A stretch of DNA of 64,000 nucleotides from JBHJGM01 sp964405825 (GTDB lineage Bacteria; Verrucomicrobiota; Verrucomicrobiia; Opitutales; JBHJGM01). The stretch covers positions 71,858-135,857 of the forward strand of contig CAYOPI010000001.1 of NCBI GenBank assembly GCA_964405825.1, given 5' to 3'. A model generated the notes under the pieces. The model did not search any database. It saw nothing but the letters and a program-made list of their open reading frames with translations, and had not been told where the DNA came from. Positions 9,158-18,363 of the stretch are shown piece after piece (position 1 is the stretch's first letter; every line of letters begins with the position of its first letter). The translations under genes were made by a program, and so were the position numbers.

Positions 9158-9632
9158 GCCCACCCGCCGTTCGGGCTCACCGCTTTTCTACTGTGCCGCC
9201 CTGCTGGTGGCGCTGGTGGTGAGCGGCTGCCCGCAGCGGATCGACAAGACCGTTGCCGGCACCTGGCGCATCGACACCGAGGCCACCTTCGAGACGATCG
9301 CCGAGGTCGAGGCCTGGCGGAAGCTCTCCAGTGAGCAGCAGGCCGACCTGCGCACCGAGATCGAGGCCAAGACCAACGTCTTTCTGACCTTTACGCCCGG
9401 GCTGATGAAGCTGCGCTGGGAAGGTCAGCAGATGGGCGGCACGCATGAGTTGACCTACACGCTCGAGCACCTGCAAAAGGACTCCTTCCGCGCGCTGCAC
9501 CCCGAGCGCGTCGAGCAGAGCTTTTCGATGACCCTCAAGCTGCTGGACGAGCGCAACCAGAGCCTGCGCGTGCTCTCCGAGCGGTTCGAGCCCTGGATGC
9601 GTTACGTGGTCTGGCGCCGCGTGACGCAGTGA
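9108..9632 (+). CDS. Putative lipoprotein overlapping the 3' end of rpoN
   Basis: About 174 residues of unknown family. A hydrophobic stretch followed by VVSGC looks like a signal peptide II lipobox, predicting a lipid-anchored envelope protein. No ATG precedes it. The GTG at 9108 (used here), a TTG at 9081 or a TTG at 9117 are the candidates, all inside rpoN, so translational coupling is likely. The mature part contains GTWRIDTEATFE and repeated charged helices, and ends in RYVVWRRVTQ, reminiscent of small lipocalin-like or stress lipoproteins, but I make no functional claim. Confidence 0.65.
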   Translation: MKSLEFSPPTSAAVTARPTRRSGSPLFYCAALLVALVVSGCPQRIDKTVAGTWRIDTEATFETIAEVEAWRKLSSEQQADLRTEIEAKTNVFLTFTPGLMKLRWEGQQMGGTHELTYTLEHLQKDSFRALHPERVEQSFSMTLKLLDERNQSLRVLSERFEPWMRYVVWRRVTQ

Positions 9633-9822
9633 GGACCGAAACCTGCAACCTGGCGGGACGGGCCGACCCGCACGGAGGTCACGTCTGAAGGTGTTCGAGA
9701 CGCGACTTCACCGCCACAGCACCAACCAGGCTGCGCGAGGCCAATGCCACCTCCGGCAGCGCCCTGCGACAAGCCTCAGAATACGCTCTCGCCAACGCAT
9801 CTTTGGATTTTTCAAACAGACC

Positions 9823-11745
9823 CTAGTCAGCGCAGCAGTGGCCGTTGCTGCCGGGCGTTTCCGGAGGCTGGGCAATCGTCGGGTTGCGGTCGAAGAAGCC
9901 GTTGGGCTTGAGCATGAAGCCGGTGTACTCGCAGGGCATGACCGGCCAGTCTTCCAGGCGCGCGGTGTGGTGTTTGCCGAAGCAATGCCAGAGCACGACA
10001 TCGGTGTCGCGCACGTTGCGGTTGCGCGCGGTCCACTTGGGCAGGCCATCGCCGCCGGGATGCTGGTTGGGATACTGGCCGGCGGGGAAACGTTCCTGCC
10101 CGTGATAAGCGGTGACCCAGAGGTGCCTGGTGGCAAAGGCCGCTCGCTTTAGAATGGGTGCATCGGGCTGGGCAAACGGCAGCACGTGTTCGTGCGGGAC
10201 AAGGGTGTAGGCCGTGGGCGCGCCCATCCGGTTTTTCCGGTCCGTGCTCTGAATCTTCCAGTAGCGATGCGCACGGGCGTCGCTCACGCGCTGTGCCTGG
10301 GCCTCGGTATCCAAGACGGTCTCGGTGTTGGTGAAGCCGTTGCCGTAAGGGTTGTCCGCGCCCGGCGGGACGGAGACCGTATCCACCTCGACCACCCGGT
10401 TGGCGACGCCGTCCACCATCGGGTCCAGGCGGAAGCAGAAGCAGTGCGTGTGGTGCTGGCCGACGACACCAGGGGCGACTTCTACCCCGCGCCCTTCGGG
10501 CGGCAATGAGCTGGTGTTGATGATGCCCGTGAGCTTGACCTCATGCTCGATGGTGCCATCCAGGTAAAAGTACCAGTACCAGCCATACTCATAGTTACCG
10601 ACCGAGCAAAAGAACGAAACGACCAGCCGCCGCGAGCGCCGGGACTCCGCCCGCTCGTTGCGCCAGTCCATGTGCTTCCAAAGCACGCCGAAGTCCTCCT
10701 CGTGCATGCAGATGGCATTCTTGACCGGAAAGAGATTGCCGCGGCTGTCGTTGAGGACGGCGTCGAAGTAGTGAATCTCACCCAGGCAGTCGCAGCCGCG
10801 CACCAGCGAGTTGGCCAGCATGCCCATGCCGTACTCACCCACGTCGAAGGCGTTCTTGCGGTAGTGGTTGCCGCGCGACTCGGCGTAGGGCACAACCATC
10901 TCCGTGAGCGAGGCGCGGTAGAGCACGGGCCGGCGCTGCCTGGCCTCGTCGGTCACATGCACCAGGTATAGAACCAGCCCCTCGCGCGCGTTGAAGCCGA
11001 TGCGAAAATCCCAGTTCATCCAGCGCACGTGCCAGCCGTCGACATGGAAGCCCACGCCCTCGGGCTGGGTGATCGAAAGCGGCTTGGGCGGCTCGGAGAA
11101 GTCACTCTCGCTGAAAAACTGGCGGTCGTAGTTGGCGTTCTCCTCTGGAATTGAGTGCACCCCGTAGTCCTCAACCTTGAGCACCTCCATTTGGTTGAGG
11201 TCGACGATCGGCACGATGCCCTCGATCGGGTGGGCGTAGCCGTTGTCATCCGGGCCGCTGCGCAGCCAGACAAAGGCGCGCACGATCCGCTTGCCCTTCT
11301 CGTCGGCAACGCCGTAGTTGCCCGCCGACCACGGGTCCACCATGACGTACTCGGTGCTGTGGACGCCGCGTTTGGCCAGCGCCTGCTTGAAAAGCGGTGA
11401 GGCCTTCACGGCCGCCTCGCACTCGACAAACTCATCCAGCATGACCCGCGGCTGCACGCCGGGAATGTGCTCGAAGCGGATGACCTGGCCGGTGTTAAGT
11501 TGAACGTCAGCCTCCCAGCAGGTGCCATCGGCGTTGTTCAAGGCAATGACCTGGGCCACCCGCGGAAAGTCCATGCCCTGGGTGAAACCCAGCACGCTCG
11601 CCTTCTCGGGCTCCTTCAGTTCGACGATTTCAAAGCGCCAATGTGCCCCGGCGCACCTTTCCTGGCGCAGCAGGGCAAGCGCTTCGGTGATTTCTTCACC
11701 GGTCAACGGGTCCAGCGGATGAACGGCAGCAGAGATGATCGACAT
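9823..11745 (-). CDS. Copper-containing primary amine oxidase
   Basis: Oxidises primary amines to aldehydes with release of ammonia and H2O2. The ATG at 11745 gives 640 residues, close to bacterial homologues. A longer open frame upstream is low-complexity and not credible. Active-site residues are in place: catalytic base Asp301 in FDVGEYGMG, topaquinone precursor Tyr385 in SVGNYEYG, copper ligands His432 and His434 in HTHCFCFRLD, and His593 before RLEDWPVMP. No signal peptide is evident, so it is probably cytoplasmic. The neighbouring SGNH hydrolase is on the same strand, but no amine transporter or aldehyde dehydrogenase is adjacent. Confidence 0.93.
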   Translation of the reverse strand: MSIISAAVHPLDPLTGEEITEALALLRQERCAGAHWRFEIVELKEPEKASVLGFTQGMDFPRVAQVIALNNADGTCWEADVQLNTGQVIRFEHIPGVQPRVMLDEFVECEAAVKASPLFKQALAKRGVHSTEYVMVDPWSAGNYGVADEKGKRIVRAFVWLRSGPDDNGYAHPIEGIVPIVDLNQMEVLKVEDYGVHSIPEENANYDRQFFSESDFSEPPKPLSITQPEGVGFHVDGWHVRWMNWDFRIGFNAREGLVLYLVHVTDEARQRRPVLYRASLTEMVVPYAESRGNHYRKNAFDVGEYGMGMLANSLVRGCDCLGEIHYFDAVLNDSRGNLFPVKNAICMHEEDFGVLWKHMDWRNERAESRRSRRLVVSFFCSVGNYEYGWYWYFYLDGTIEHEVKLTGIINTSSLPPEGRGVEVAPGVVGQHHTHCFCFRLDPMVDGVANRVVEVDTVSVPPGADNPYGNGFTNTETVLDTEAQAQRVSDARAHRYWKIQSTDRKNRMGAPTAYTLVPHEHVLPFAQPDAPILKRAAFATRHLWVTAYHGQERFPAGQYPNQHPGGDGLPKWTARNRNVRDTDVVLWHCFGKHHTARLEDWPVMPCEYTGFMLKPNGFFDRNPTIAQPPETPGSNGHCCAD

Positions 11746-11833
11746 GCACAAACGAATGCACGATCCGCGCCGGGTTGCCAGCGGGGTGAGCGGATCGCCG
11801 CAAACCTCCCAAAGTCGAGGATGGCTAAGCTGC

Positions 11834-12568
11834 CTAGGGCGCCAGCTCGGCCTTGAGCCTGTCGAGGTGGGGCTGCATCGCGGCGAACCACTTCCGGGCG
11901 TACTTCTCCTGGCCGGCCGGATTGGGGTGGGCCCAGTCGAAGGTGTCGGTCTGCGGGTGATTCGGGTCCGCGTTGAAGCCCTCCCACGAACGCAGCGCAA
12001 CGACCGGCGAGGCCTCGGTGTTCAGGTCATCCACCATCGTCTGGACCTTGGCGCGGATGGCCTGGTGCTTGGCCCCGTTGAAGTGGATGTGCGCGACGAA
12101 GATGGCGACCTTCGGGTTCTGTGCGCGGACCAGACCGATGATTTCCGTAAGAGGCTCGACGATGGCCGTGGTGTGGTCTTCGGCGTTCTGGTCATTGGTG
12201 CCCAGGTGAATGAGCGCGACGTCGGGCGGGTGCTGCCATTTTTCGATGGCCGCGGGCAGGCGCTCCAGCGCGGCTTTGGTCTTGATGCCGTAGACCCCTT
12301 CGTGGTCCAGATCGAAGGGGATGCCGTCCTTGTCCGGCCAGGTGGCGCCGGGCTGCAGCCCCCGCCTCAACGAGCCGATAAAATCCACCTCGTAGCCCTT
12401 CTCGCGCAGCAGGTAGTACAGCGGGTAGCGGTAGGCGTACTCCGGCCGGTCGGCCTTGCCACCCTGGGTGATCGAATCGCCGATCGGCACGAGGTAGATG
12501 GGCCGGGCCTGCGTCATCAGCGGCAGCCAAACACAGGCCAGCAGGAGGGCCAAGCAACGTCTGTTCAT
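11834..12568 (-). CDS. Secreted SGNH/GDSL-type hydrolase
   Basis: About 244 residues starting at the ATG at 12568, which leads directly into a signal peptide (MNRRCLALLLACVWLPLMTQ). Block I with the nucleophile Ser is IGDSITQG, block III is HLGTND, and block V with the Asp-His pair is DWAHPNPAG. These enzymes deacylate carbohydrates or lipids, often as acetyl-xylan esterases. Location is probably periplasmic or extracellular. The substrate cannot be assigned. The gene is divergent from the SDR gene that begins 85 bp away. Confidence 0.88.
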   Translation of the reverse strand: MNRRCLALLLACVWLPLMTQARPIYLVPIGDSITQGGKADRPEYAYRYPLYYLLREKGYEVDFIGSLRRGLQPGATWPDKDGIPFDLDHEGVYGIKTKAALERLPAAIEKWQHPPDVALIHLGTNDQNAEDHTTAIVEPLTEIIGLVRAQNPKVAIFVAHIHFNGAKHQAIRAKVQTMVDDLNTEASPVVALRSWEGFNADPNHPQTDTFDWAHPNPAGQEKYARKWFAAMQPHLDRLKAELAP

Positions 12569-12653
12569 GTCCCCAGCGAAGCCGCCCCTCACCGGCCAAG
12601 GCAACGGCAAAGCGCGTTGACCCCCCAGGCGCCGGACATCTTCATCAGTGCCC

Positions 12654-13373
12654 ATGACGCAACGCACTTATGTCATCACCGGTGCCAGCAAGGGCATCGG
12701 GCGCGCCTCGGCCGCCTGGCTGGCCAACGAAGGCCACACCGTGATTGGCCTTGCCCGCAGCGAGTGCCCGGACTTTCCCGGCGAGTACCACCCCTGCGAT
12801 CTGGGCGATGAAGCCGCCACCGAAGCCGCCCTCGAGGCCGTCTTTGGCCGGCACAAGGTCGATGGCATCCTCAACAACGTCGGGCTGGTGCGCGGGGCGC
12901 CGGTGCCCGACATCCAGCTGGAGGACCTGCGCGCGGTCCTGGACATGAACCTGCGCCCGGCCGTGCGCCTCTTCCAGCGCGCGCTGCCCCACATGCAGTC
13001 TCAGAAATGGGGCCGGGTGGTGAACATCTCCAGCATCACCTCGCTGGGGTCGCCCTGGCGCAGCAGCTACTCGGCGGCAAAGGCCGCGCTGGTCGGGCTG
13101 ACGCGTACGTGGGCCCTGGAGTTTGCCGCCGACGGCATCACCTCCAACGCCATCCACCCCGGACCGATCGACACCGAACTCTTCCGCACCAACAACCCGG
13201 CCGGCAGCGAGAGCGAAAAACGCTATCTTTCTGGCATCCCGATGAAGCGCATCGGTGCGCCCGAGGAAGTGGCCTCCGCGGTGGCGTTCTTTTTCAGCGA
13301 GGGCGCCGGCTTCATCACCGGCCAGTCCCTTTACATCGACGGCGGCTTCGCGACCGGCAACGCCCCGGCGTGA
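12654..13373 (+). CDS. Short-chain dehydrogenase/reductase (SDR)
   Basis: A classical SDR of 239 residues with the cofactor motif TGASKGIG at the N-terminus, a structural NNVG, catalytic Ser in NISSIT, the YSAAK catalytic Tyr-Lys and the HPGPIDTEL loop. A GTG two codons upstream (12648) is an alternative start. Closest by pattern to FabG-like or sugar/secondary-alcohol dehydrogenases; the substrate is unknown. A basic residue following the glycine motif would favour NADPH, but this is not decisive. Confidence 0.88.
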   Translation: MTQRTYVITGASKGIGRASAAWLANEGHTVIGLARSECPDFPGEYHPCDLGDEAATEAALEAVFGRHKVDGILNNVGLVRGAPVPDIQLEDLRAVLDMNLRPAVRLFQRALPHMQSQKWGRVVNISSITSLGSPWRSSYSAAKAALVGLTRTWALEFAADGITSNAIHPGPIDTELFRTNNPAGSESEKRYLSGIPMKRIGAPEEVASAVAFFFSEGAGFITGQSLYIDGGFATGNAPA

Positions 13374-13517
13374 ACCCATGCACGGCCCCGGCATGACGTC
13401 GCTGCGGGGCGTTCCAGTCCCGTCGAACTACGCCGTCGCCCTTCAGGGGAAGGCCGGTTGTTTCTCGCTCGCGCCTGAATTGCCACCTCAGCCAGGGCTT
13501 TGCCTGGCCTCCTCGCA

Positions 13518-14213
13518 ATGACGGCTGAAGAGGCAACGGGTACAGGCGACTCCCTCGCCGTGCACGCGCCGCTGCTCCTGCTGGAAGCCAGCGGGCCTCG
13601 GGTGCAGGTCGGCGTCTGGGACGCGGGACAGTGGACCGCCTTTGCCTCAAGTGACGCACCCGCGCTGGAGTCGCTGACCTCGCTGGTGGCCGAAGTGCTG
13701 GGTCAGGCCGGCATCAAACTCGGCGAGGTGGGCGGCTTCCTCTACGACGAGGGACCCGGCGCGGTGCTGGGTCTGCGCCTGGCCGCCATGACGCTTCGTA
13801 CCTGGCAGGCCCTGCCTGAACACCGTGACGCTCCCGTCTTCGCCTTTGGCTCGCTCGAGTTGGCCATCGCCGTTCTGGAAAAGAGAGGCCTGAGGCCGCC
13901 GTACGCCCTTGTCACCGAGGCCGGGCTCAACCGCTGGCTGCTGCTGGAAAAGCCCGACCTTAACACTCCGACGGACCCGCATCTCGTCGACGCCAGGGCG
14001 CTGGCACAAGTGACCGGGACGCTCCATCACCTGGCCCAGCGCAAGCAGTGGAAGCCCCTGCCCCGGGAGGCCGAGCCCTTCGCACTGGACCTGGCGGCCT
14101 TCCCCGAGCTATTCTTGGAACCAAACCTCACCCATCCAGTCAGCCAACCCACACCGCTGCTGCCGGCGGCCAAGGACTACGTGAAATGGTCCGGCCAGCG
14201 ACACCGCGGTTAA
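13518..14213 (+). CDS. tsaB: TsaB-like protein of the tRNA t6A-modification complex, divergent
   Basis: About 231 residues. It shows the ASKHA-type pattern of TsaB, a non-catalytic partner of TsaD that makes N6-threonylcarbamoyladenosine in tRNA: an N-terminal beta strand LLLLEASG, then ESLTSLVAEVL, and the segment DEGPGAVLGLRLA where typical TsaB has GPGSFTGLR. The SFT part of that loop is replaced here, so this is a divergent member. A TTG at 13500 is an alternative start. The next gene begins 8 bp after its stop. Confidence 0.6.
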   Translation: MTAEEATGTGDSLAVHAPLLLLEASGPRVQVGVWDAGQWTAFASSDAPALESLTSLVAEVLGQAGIKLGEVGGFLYDEGPGAVLGLRLAAMTLRTWQALPEHRDAPVFAFGSLELAIAVLEKRGLRPPYALVTEAGLNRWLLLEKPDLNTPTDPHLVDARALAQVTGTLHHLAQRKQWKPLPREAEPFALDLAAFPELFLEPNLTHPVSQPTPLLPAAKDYVKWSGQRHRG

Positions 14214-14220
14214 CGCCAAA

Positions 14221-15009
14221 ATGCACTTCCATCACCTCTGTGTCTTTGTCTTTCTGAGTTGCTTCGCCTGCGGGGCTGCCGTCAGCCCGGTCGTTCGCGC
14301 GGAGGCAGCCGCGACTGCGCCCGAGGCGCCGCTGGTAATCACCGGTCTGGAGTCCGTGGAGCGTGGGCCGATCGAACTGCTCCTGCGCGAGATTGGTTTG
14401 CAGCACGCCGAAGCCGGCCGGGGCCGCCTCGAATTTGAGTACGCCGACCCGAAACTGCGCCGCCGCAACGTGCTGGAGCACCGCATTGCCGGCGGCTCCA
14501 TGCCCCTGGAGGAGTACCTTGAGGTGCTCGGACAGTTCTCGCGCACGAACATCTTCCTGTACGAGGGCAAGACGCTGCGGGTGGGCGAGTCGGTGCGCGT
14601 GGAAGGGCTGCGGGGCTATGGCGTCAATGCCGGCACTCCGGCAGGCCTGACCTTTGCCCAGGCCGAGGAGGCCTACTCGTCGGGAACGGGCGATGCCTAC
14701 ATCGACTTCGGCAAGCGCGGCACCTTCTACAACAGTCTCGCCACCGAGCTGCATCGCGCGCTCATCTGGGACGGGCTGACCCCGTCGGAGGAAGTCACCC
14801 GGAGCGCCCGCGGCCTGTATGGCTTTTTCTTCGAGATCGAGTCCAGCGCGGGCACCTACCAGCTGGCGCTGACGGCCAAGGGCATCCAGGGGCTCAACGT
14901 GGATTACGCGGCACCGGTGGATTCGCCCCTCGCGGTGTTCCTGTTGCAGAACCTGCCGCCCTCGCTGCGGCAGACCTTCGAGGAACTCGCGCGCCTGCCG
15001 TTTCAGTAA
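14221..15009 (+). CDS. Secreted protein of unknown function with an STN-like segment
   Basis: 262 residues with an N-terminal signal peptide (hydrophobic to about residue 27, cut near VRAEA). Residues about 60-115 (LEFEYADPKLRRRNVL, then the helix SMPLEEYLEVLGQFS and a strand KTLRVG) resemble the short secretin/TonB N-terminal fold, but the match is by eye only. The remainder has no family I recognise. It follows the TsaB-like gene by 8 bp, probably in one transcript. A small ACCGC/GCGGT hairpin follows its stop codon. Confidence 0.65.
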   Translation: MHFHHLCVFVFLSCFACGAAVSPVVRAEAAATAPEAPLVITGLESVERGPIELLLREIGLQHAEAGRGRLEFEYADPKLRRRNVLEHRIAGGSMPLEEYLEVLGQFSRTNIFLYEGKTLRVGESVRVEGLRGYGVNAGTPAGLTFAQAEEAYSSGTGDAYIDFGKRGTFYNSLATELHRALIWDGLTPSEEVTRSARGLYGFFFEIESSAGTYQLALTAKGIQGLNVDYAAPVDSPLAVFLLQNLPPSLRQTFEELARLPFQ

Positions 15010-15090
15010 GGGTACCGCGTAGAGCGGTCCACGAGTTTGGGACCGTCAAACGCTTGCGCCCGCCTAGCTAAGAGCAAAGCGTTGCCTGCG

Positions 15091-16236
15091 ATGCCCTACG
15101 AATCCTCACGCCGGGCCTGGGCCGAAATCGATCTGGGAGCGCTCGAGCGCAACCTCGGGCGCATCCGCGCGGGGCTGCCGGAGCACATCCGCTACCTGGC
15201 CGTGGTCAAGGCCGACGCCTACGGGCACGGCATGGCCCCGGTGGTCGCCCGACTGATGCAAAGCGGGGCCGACGCCTTCGCCGTGGCCAACGTGCACGAG
15301 GCGGCCGAGATCCGCGAAATCGGCACCGGCTGGCCCATCCTCCTGCTCTCGGCGCTGCTGCCCGAGGAAGACGCCGCCGTGCTCGACCTCGAGCTGGAGG
15401 CGACGGTCTCCTCGGTGGCCGAGGCCGAGCGTCTGGCTGCGTTGGGCCGCCAGCGTGAGCGCGAGGTGCCCGTGCACCTGAAGATCGATACGGGCATGGG
15501 GCGGCTGGGCGTCTGGCACACCCAGGCGGGCGAACTGCTCAAGGCCATTGAGGCATCGCCCGCCCTGCGGCTGAGCGGGGTCTTCACGCACTTCTCCTCG
15601 GCCGACCGCGATCCGGACTTCACCCGCCAGCAGCGCGCGCTCTTTCTGGAGACGATTCAGCGGCTGGGCCTCGACCAGCGCGAGGGCCTGACCATCCACG
15701 CCGACAACAGCGCGGGCCTGGAGACGTTCTCGCCCCAGTCGCCCTTCAACGCCGTGCGCATCGGTCTGTTGCAGTACGGGCTGACCCCGTATGAGGGCTC
15801 CCTGCTGGCCGGTCTGAGGCCCGAGCCCGTGCTGAGCTTCCACACCCGCGTGGGGCTGGCCAAGGAAGTGCCCGCGGGCACCGGCATCAGCTACGGGCGC
15901 ACCCTGACGCTCGAGCGCGACAGCCGCCTGGCCATTCTGACGGCCGGCTACGGCGATGGCATTCCCACCGCCGCCAGCAACCGCGGCGAGGTGCTCCTGC
16001 AAGGGCGGCGCTGCCGCATCCTGGGGCGCGTCACCATGGATCAGACGATCGTCGACGTGACCGACCTGCCCGAGCCCGTCCAGGCCGGAGACGAAGCGGT
16101 GCTGATCGGCGGCCAGGGCCAGGACCACATCCGCGTGGAGGAGTTCTCGCGCCGGGGCAACTGCATTGCCTGGGAAACGCTCTGCTCGATCACCCGGCGC
16201 GTGCCGCGCGTCTACCGCACCGCGCGCGGGCAATAA
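15091..16236 (+). CDS. alr: Alanine racemase
   Basis: PLP-dependent racemase that makes D-alanine for peptidoglycan. 381 residues from the ATG at 15091; an earlier in-frame start at 15037 is not supported by homology. The PLP lysine is Lys40 in AVVKADAYGHG, and the catalytic tyrosine side is within AILTAGYGDG. IDTGMGRLG, THFSSAD and the substrate-site segment VTMDQTIVDVTD are all present. Length and motif order are normal. The sulfatase gene starts 39 bp downstream on the same strand. Confidence 0.96.
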   Translation: MPYESSRRAWAEIDLGALERNLGRIRAGLPEHIRYLAVVKADAYGHGMAPVVARLMQSGADAFAVANVHEAAEIREIGTGWPILLLSALLPEEDAAVLDLELEATVSSVAEAERLAALGRQREREVPVHLKIDTGMGRLGVWHTQAGELLKAIEASPALRLSGVFTHFSSADRDPDFTRQQRALFLETIQRLGLDQREGLTIHADNSAGLETFSPQSPFNAVRIGLLQYGLTPYEGSLLAGLRPEPVLSFHTRVGLAKEVPAGTGISYGRTLTLERDSRLAILTAGYGDGIPTAASNRGEVLLQGRRCRILGRVTMDQTIVDVTDLPEPVQAGDEAVLIGGQGQDHIRVEEFSRRGNCIAWETLCSITRRVPRVYRTARGQ

Positions 16237-16275
16237 GGCTGGCCTCACCCCGAAAGCCTTGCTGGCGTTGCCCGC

Positions 16276-17625
16276 ATGAGCGATTCCCCCGAGGCGGCCC
16301 GGCGGCCCAACGTGCTGTGGGTCTTTGGCGATCAACACCGCGCCCAGGCCGTCGGCTACCGCGGCGACCCCAACGTGCGTACGCCCTGCCTCGACGCGCT
16401 CTCACGATTCGGGGTGCGCTTTGATCAGGCCGTGGCGGGCGCACCCTGGTGCACGCCCTTTCGCGGTGCCCTGCTCACCGGGCGCTACCCGCATCAGGTG
16501 GGCACGGTCAGCACACCCTCACGCCTCGACCCCGGGCACTATCCGACGGTCGCGCACGCCTTCAACGACGCCGGCTACCACACCGCCTACGTTGGCAAGT
16601 GGCACCTGGGCGGGAGCAACGCCGAGCACGTCATCCCCGAGGCCGAACGCGGCGGCTTTGACTACTGGATGGGGTTTGAAACCGGCAACCTGCCCTACAA
16701 CACGCCGATTCACGGTACCGACTCCCCCGAGCTGACCACCCTTCCCGGCCCCCAGACCGATGCCCTGACCAACCTGATGCTCGGCCATTTGAAGGACCAC
16801 GTCGGAACCCCGGGCAACGACTATGCGCCCTTCTTCGGCGTTCTTTCGGTGCAGCCCCCACACGACCCCTACGTGGCCCCGCGCGACTTCAACCGCCAGA
16901 ACCCCGGGACCCTCCAGCTTCGCCCCAACGTGCCCGAGGTCCCCTGGGTGCAGGCCCGCGCGCGCGACGATCTGTGCGGCTATTACGGCATGATCGAAAA
17001 TCTGGACTGGAATCTGGGGCGCCTGCTGGAGGGCCTGCGCGCGATGGGCATCGACCGTGAGACCTGGGTCTTTTTCTTCAGCGACCACGGCGACTCCCAC
17101 GGCTCCCACGGGCTCTTCCGCAAGTCCAACCCCTTTGAGGAGTCCATCCGCATTCCGCTGGTCATCGCAAAGGTCTCGCCCGAAGCCGGATCGTGGCATC
17201 ACCTCAGCCGCAGCGTGGTCAACCACGTGGACCTCGGCCCCACCGCTCTTGGGCTTTGCGGGATCGAGGCGCCCGAGGCGTTCGTGGGGCACAACTACGC
17301 CGGGGAGATCACGCCGGGGGCCTTCCCGAGCCGGACCTCCAGGCCCACTTCAGCATTTCTGCAGCAGATCCCGCCCAAGTTGCACACCAGCGGCCTCGAC
17401 ACGGCCTGGCGCGGCGTCGTCACCGAGGACGGCTGGAAGTATGTCTGTACGCCGGCCTCGCGCTGGCTGCTCTTCAACCTCAACGACGACCCCTACGAGC
17501 AGGTCAACCTGGCGCTGATGAGCGAGTTCACCGAGCCGCGCAAACGCCTGCACGCGCTTCTGGCCGAATGGATCGAGCGCACCGGCGACACCTTCCCCTT
17601 GCCGACGACCGAGCCGATCACCTGA
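16276..17625 (+). CDS. Family S1 (type I) sulfatase
   Basis: 449-residue arylsulfatase-type hydrolase. The formylglycine precursor is Cys59 in CTPFRGALLTGRYP. Metal-site motifs are GDQHRAQAVG near the N-terminus and FSDHGDSHGSHG in the middle, and YVGKWHLGG supplies another conserved Lys/His pair. There is no signal peptide at the chosen start, so it is either cytoplasmic or exported by an unseen route. It needs a formylglycine-generating enzyme, which is not in the window. Sulfatases are expanded in marine Verrucomicrobia that degrade sulfated polysaccharides; the substrate here is unknown. Confidence 0.93.
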   Translation: MSDSPEAARRPNVLWVFGDQHRAQAVGYRGDPNVRTPCLDALSRFGVRFDQAVAGAPWCTPFRGALLTGRYPHQVGTVSTPSRLDPGHYPTVAHAFNDAGYHTAYVGKWHLGGSNAEHVIPEAERGGFDYWMGFETGNLPYNTPIHGTDSPELTTLPGPQTDALTNLMLGHLKDHVGTPGNDYAPFFGVLSVQPPHDPYVAPRDFNRQNPGTLQLRPNVPEVPWVQARARDDLCGYYGMIENLDWNLGRLLEGLRAMGIDRETWVFFFSDHGDSHGSHGLFRKSNPFEESIRIPLVIAKVSPEAGSWHHLSRSVVNHVDLGPTALGLCGIEAPEAFVGHNYAGEITPGAFPSRTSRPTSAFLQQIPPKLHTSGLDTAWRGVVTEDGWKYVCTPASRWLLFNLNDDPYEQVNLALMSEFTEPRKRLHALLAEWIERTGDTFPLPTTEPIT

Positions 17626-17634
17626 CGCACCAGC

Positions 17635-18228
17635 TCAGAACCAGGGTCGGTTCGCGCCGTTGAGTCGCGAGGCGGTTGCCCCTTCGGCGGCCTCGTTTAC
17701 GCCGGGCAGCGGATCGAGAATGATATCGAGGAATCGTTCGAGCTTCTCCTCGTTGAAGCCGCGCAGCAACTCGTCGTCCACCGACCAGCGCTCCCAGACG
17801 ATTTCGCCGGTCGAGGCATCGGCCAGGTAGATCTGCAGGTGAATGCGCGTCTCGTAACGCGGAGTGGGCAGCGGGCCCGCTGCGGTCGTGCCCTGGATGG
17901 GTCCCGCCGGACCCGCGCGTTCCTGGCCGCTCCACCAGCGCAGGTGCACGTTCAGGGCGGCCATCCCGGGCAGGGAGGCCTGGTAGCCAAGCGCATCCAG
18001 ACGCCGGGCGACACCGGCAAGCGCCTCGTCCTCAAGGATTTCCCGAACCCCCAAACGCTTCGCATCAGGCGGAATCCCCTCGACCGGCTGCAGCACGTAG
18101 GTCGGGTACTCGGACGGCCGATAGGTGAGGTGGAGGTTGCGCTCAAGGTTGGCGCAGCCCACACTCAGGGCCGCCAGCAGCAGCGCTGGAACGGCCCACC
18201 GAAGCCGTCTGAAAGGAAGTACGTTCAT
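17635..18228 (-). CDS. Lipoprotein with DUF4136-like domain
   Basis: 197 residues from the ATG at 18228. The signal peptide ends at a lipobox (AALSVGCANL), predicting an envelope-anchored lipoprotein. The mature part has the DUF4136 style: an early YPTYVLQPVEG strand, a helix with LEDEALAGVARRLDALGY, and a late strand RIHLQIYLADASTGEIVWE. Function is unknown for this family. A longer upstream frame is antisense to the next gene and is not used. It is divergent from the DUF1800 gene, 135 bp away. Confidence 0.75.
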   Translation of the reverse strand: MNVLPFRRLRWAVPALLLAALSVGCANLERNLHLTYRPSEYPTYVLQPVEGIPPDAKRLGVREILEDEALAGVARRLDALGYQASLPGMAALNVHLRWWSGQERAGPAGPIQGTTAAGPLPTPRYETRIHLQIYLADASTGEIVWERWSVDDELLRGFNEEKLERFLDIILDPLPGVNEAAEGATASRLNGANRPWF

Positions 18229-18363
18229 AGAGGTGACATCTCCGAATATCACTTCGACACGAAGACTGCGGATTTGGTTGCTCAGGGCGCAACCCGAGCC
18301 GCCAATCGGGGTTATCCCCTTTGGAATTCGTCCGCTTGGCTTCCCCGTGATTTCTTCTCGCTC

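Noticed and set aside
11746..12000. N-terminal extension of the amine oxidase frame
   Set aside because: The translation is an Arg/Pro/Thr-rich string antisense to the end of the SGNH hydrolase; the ATG at 11745 matches the family length.
17839..18363. Upstream extension of the DUF1800 frame
   Set aside because: It overlaps the divergent DUF4136 lipoprotein and its translation has no DUF1800 similarity; the ATG at 18364 fits the family N-terminus.
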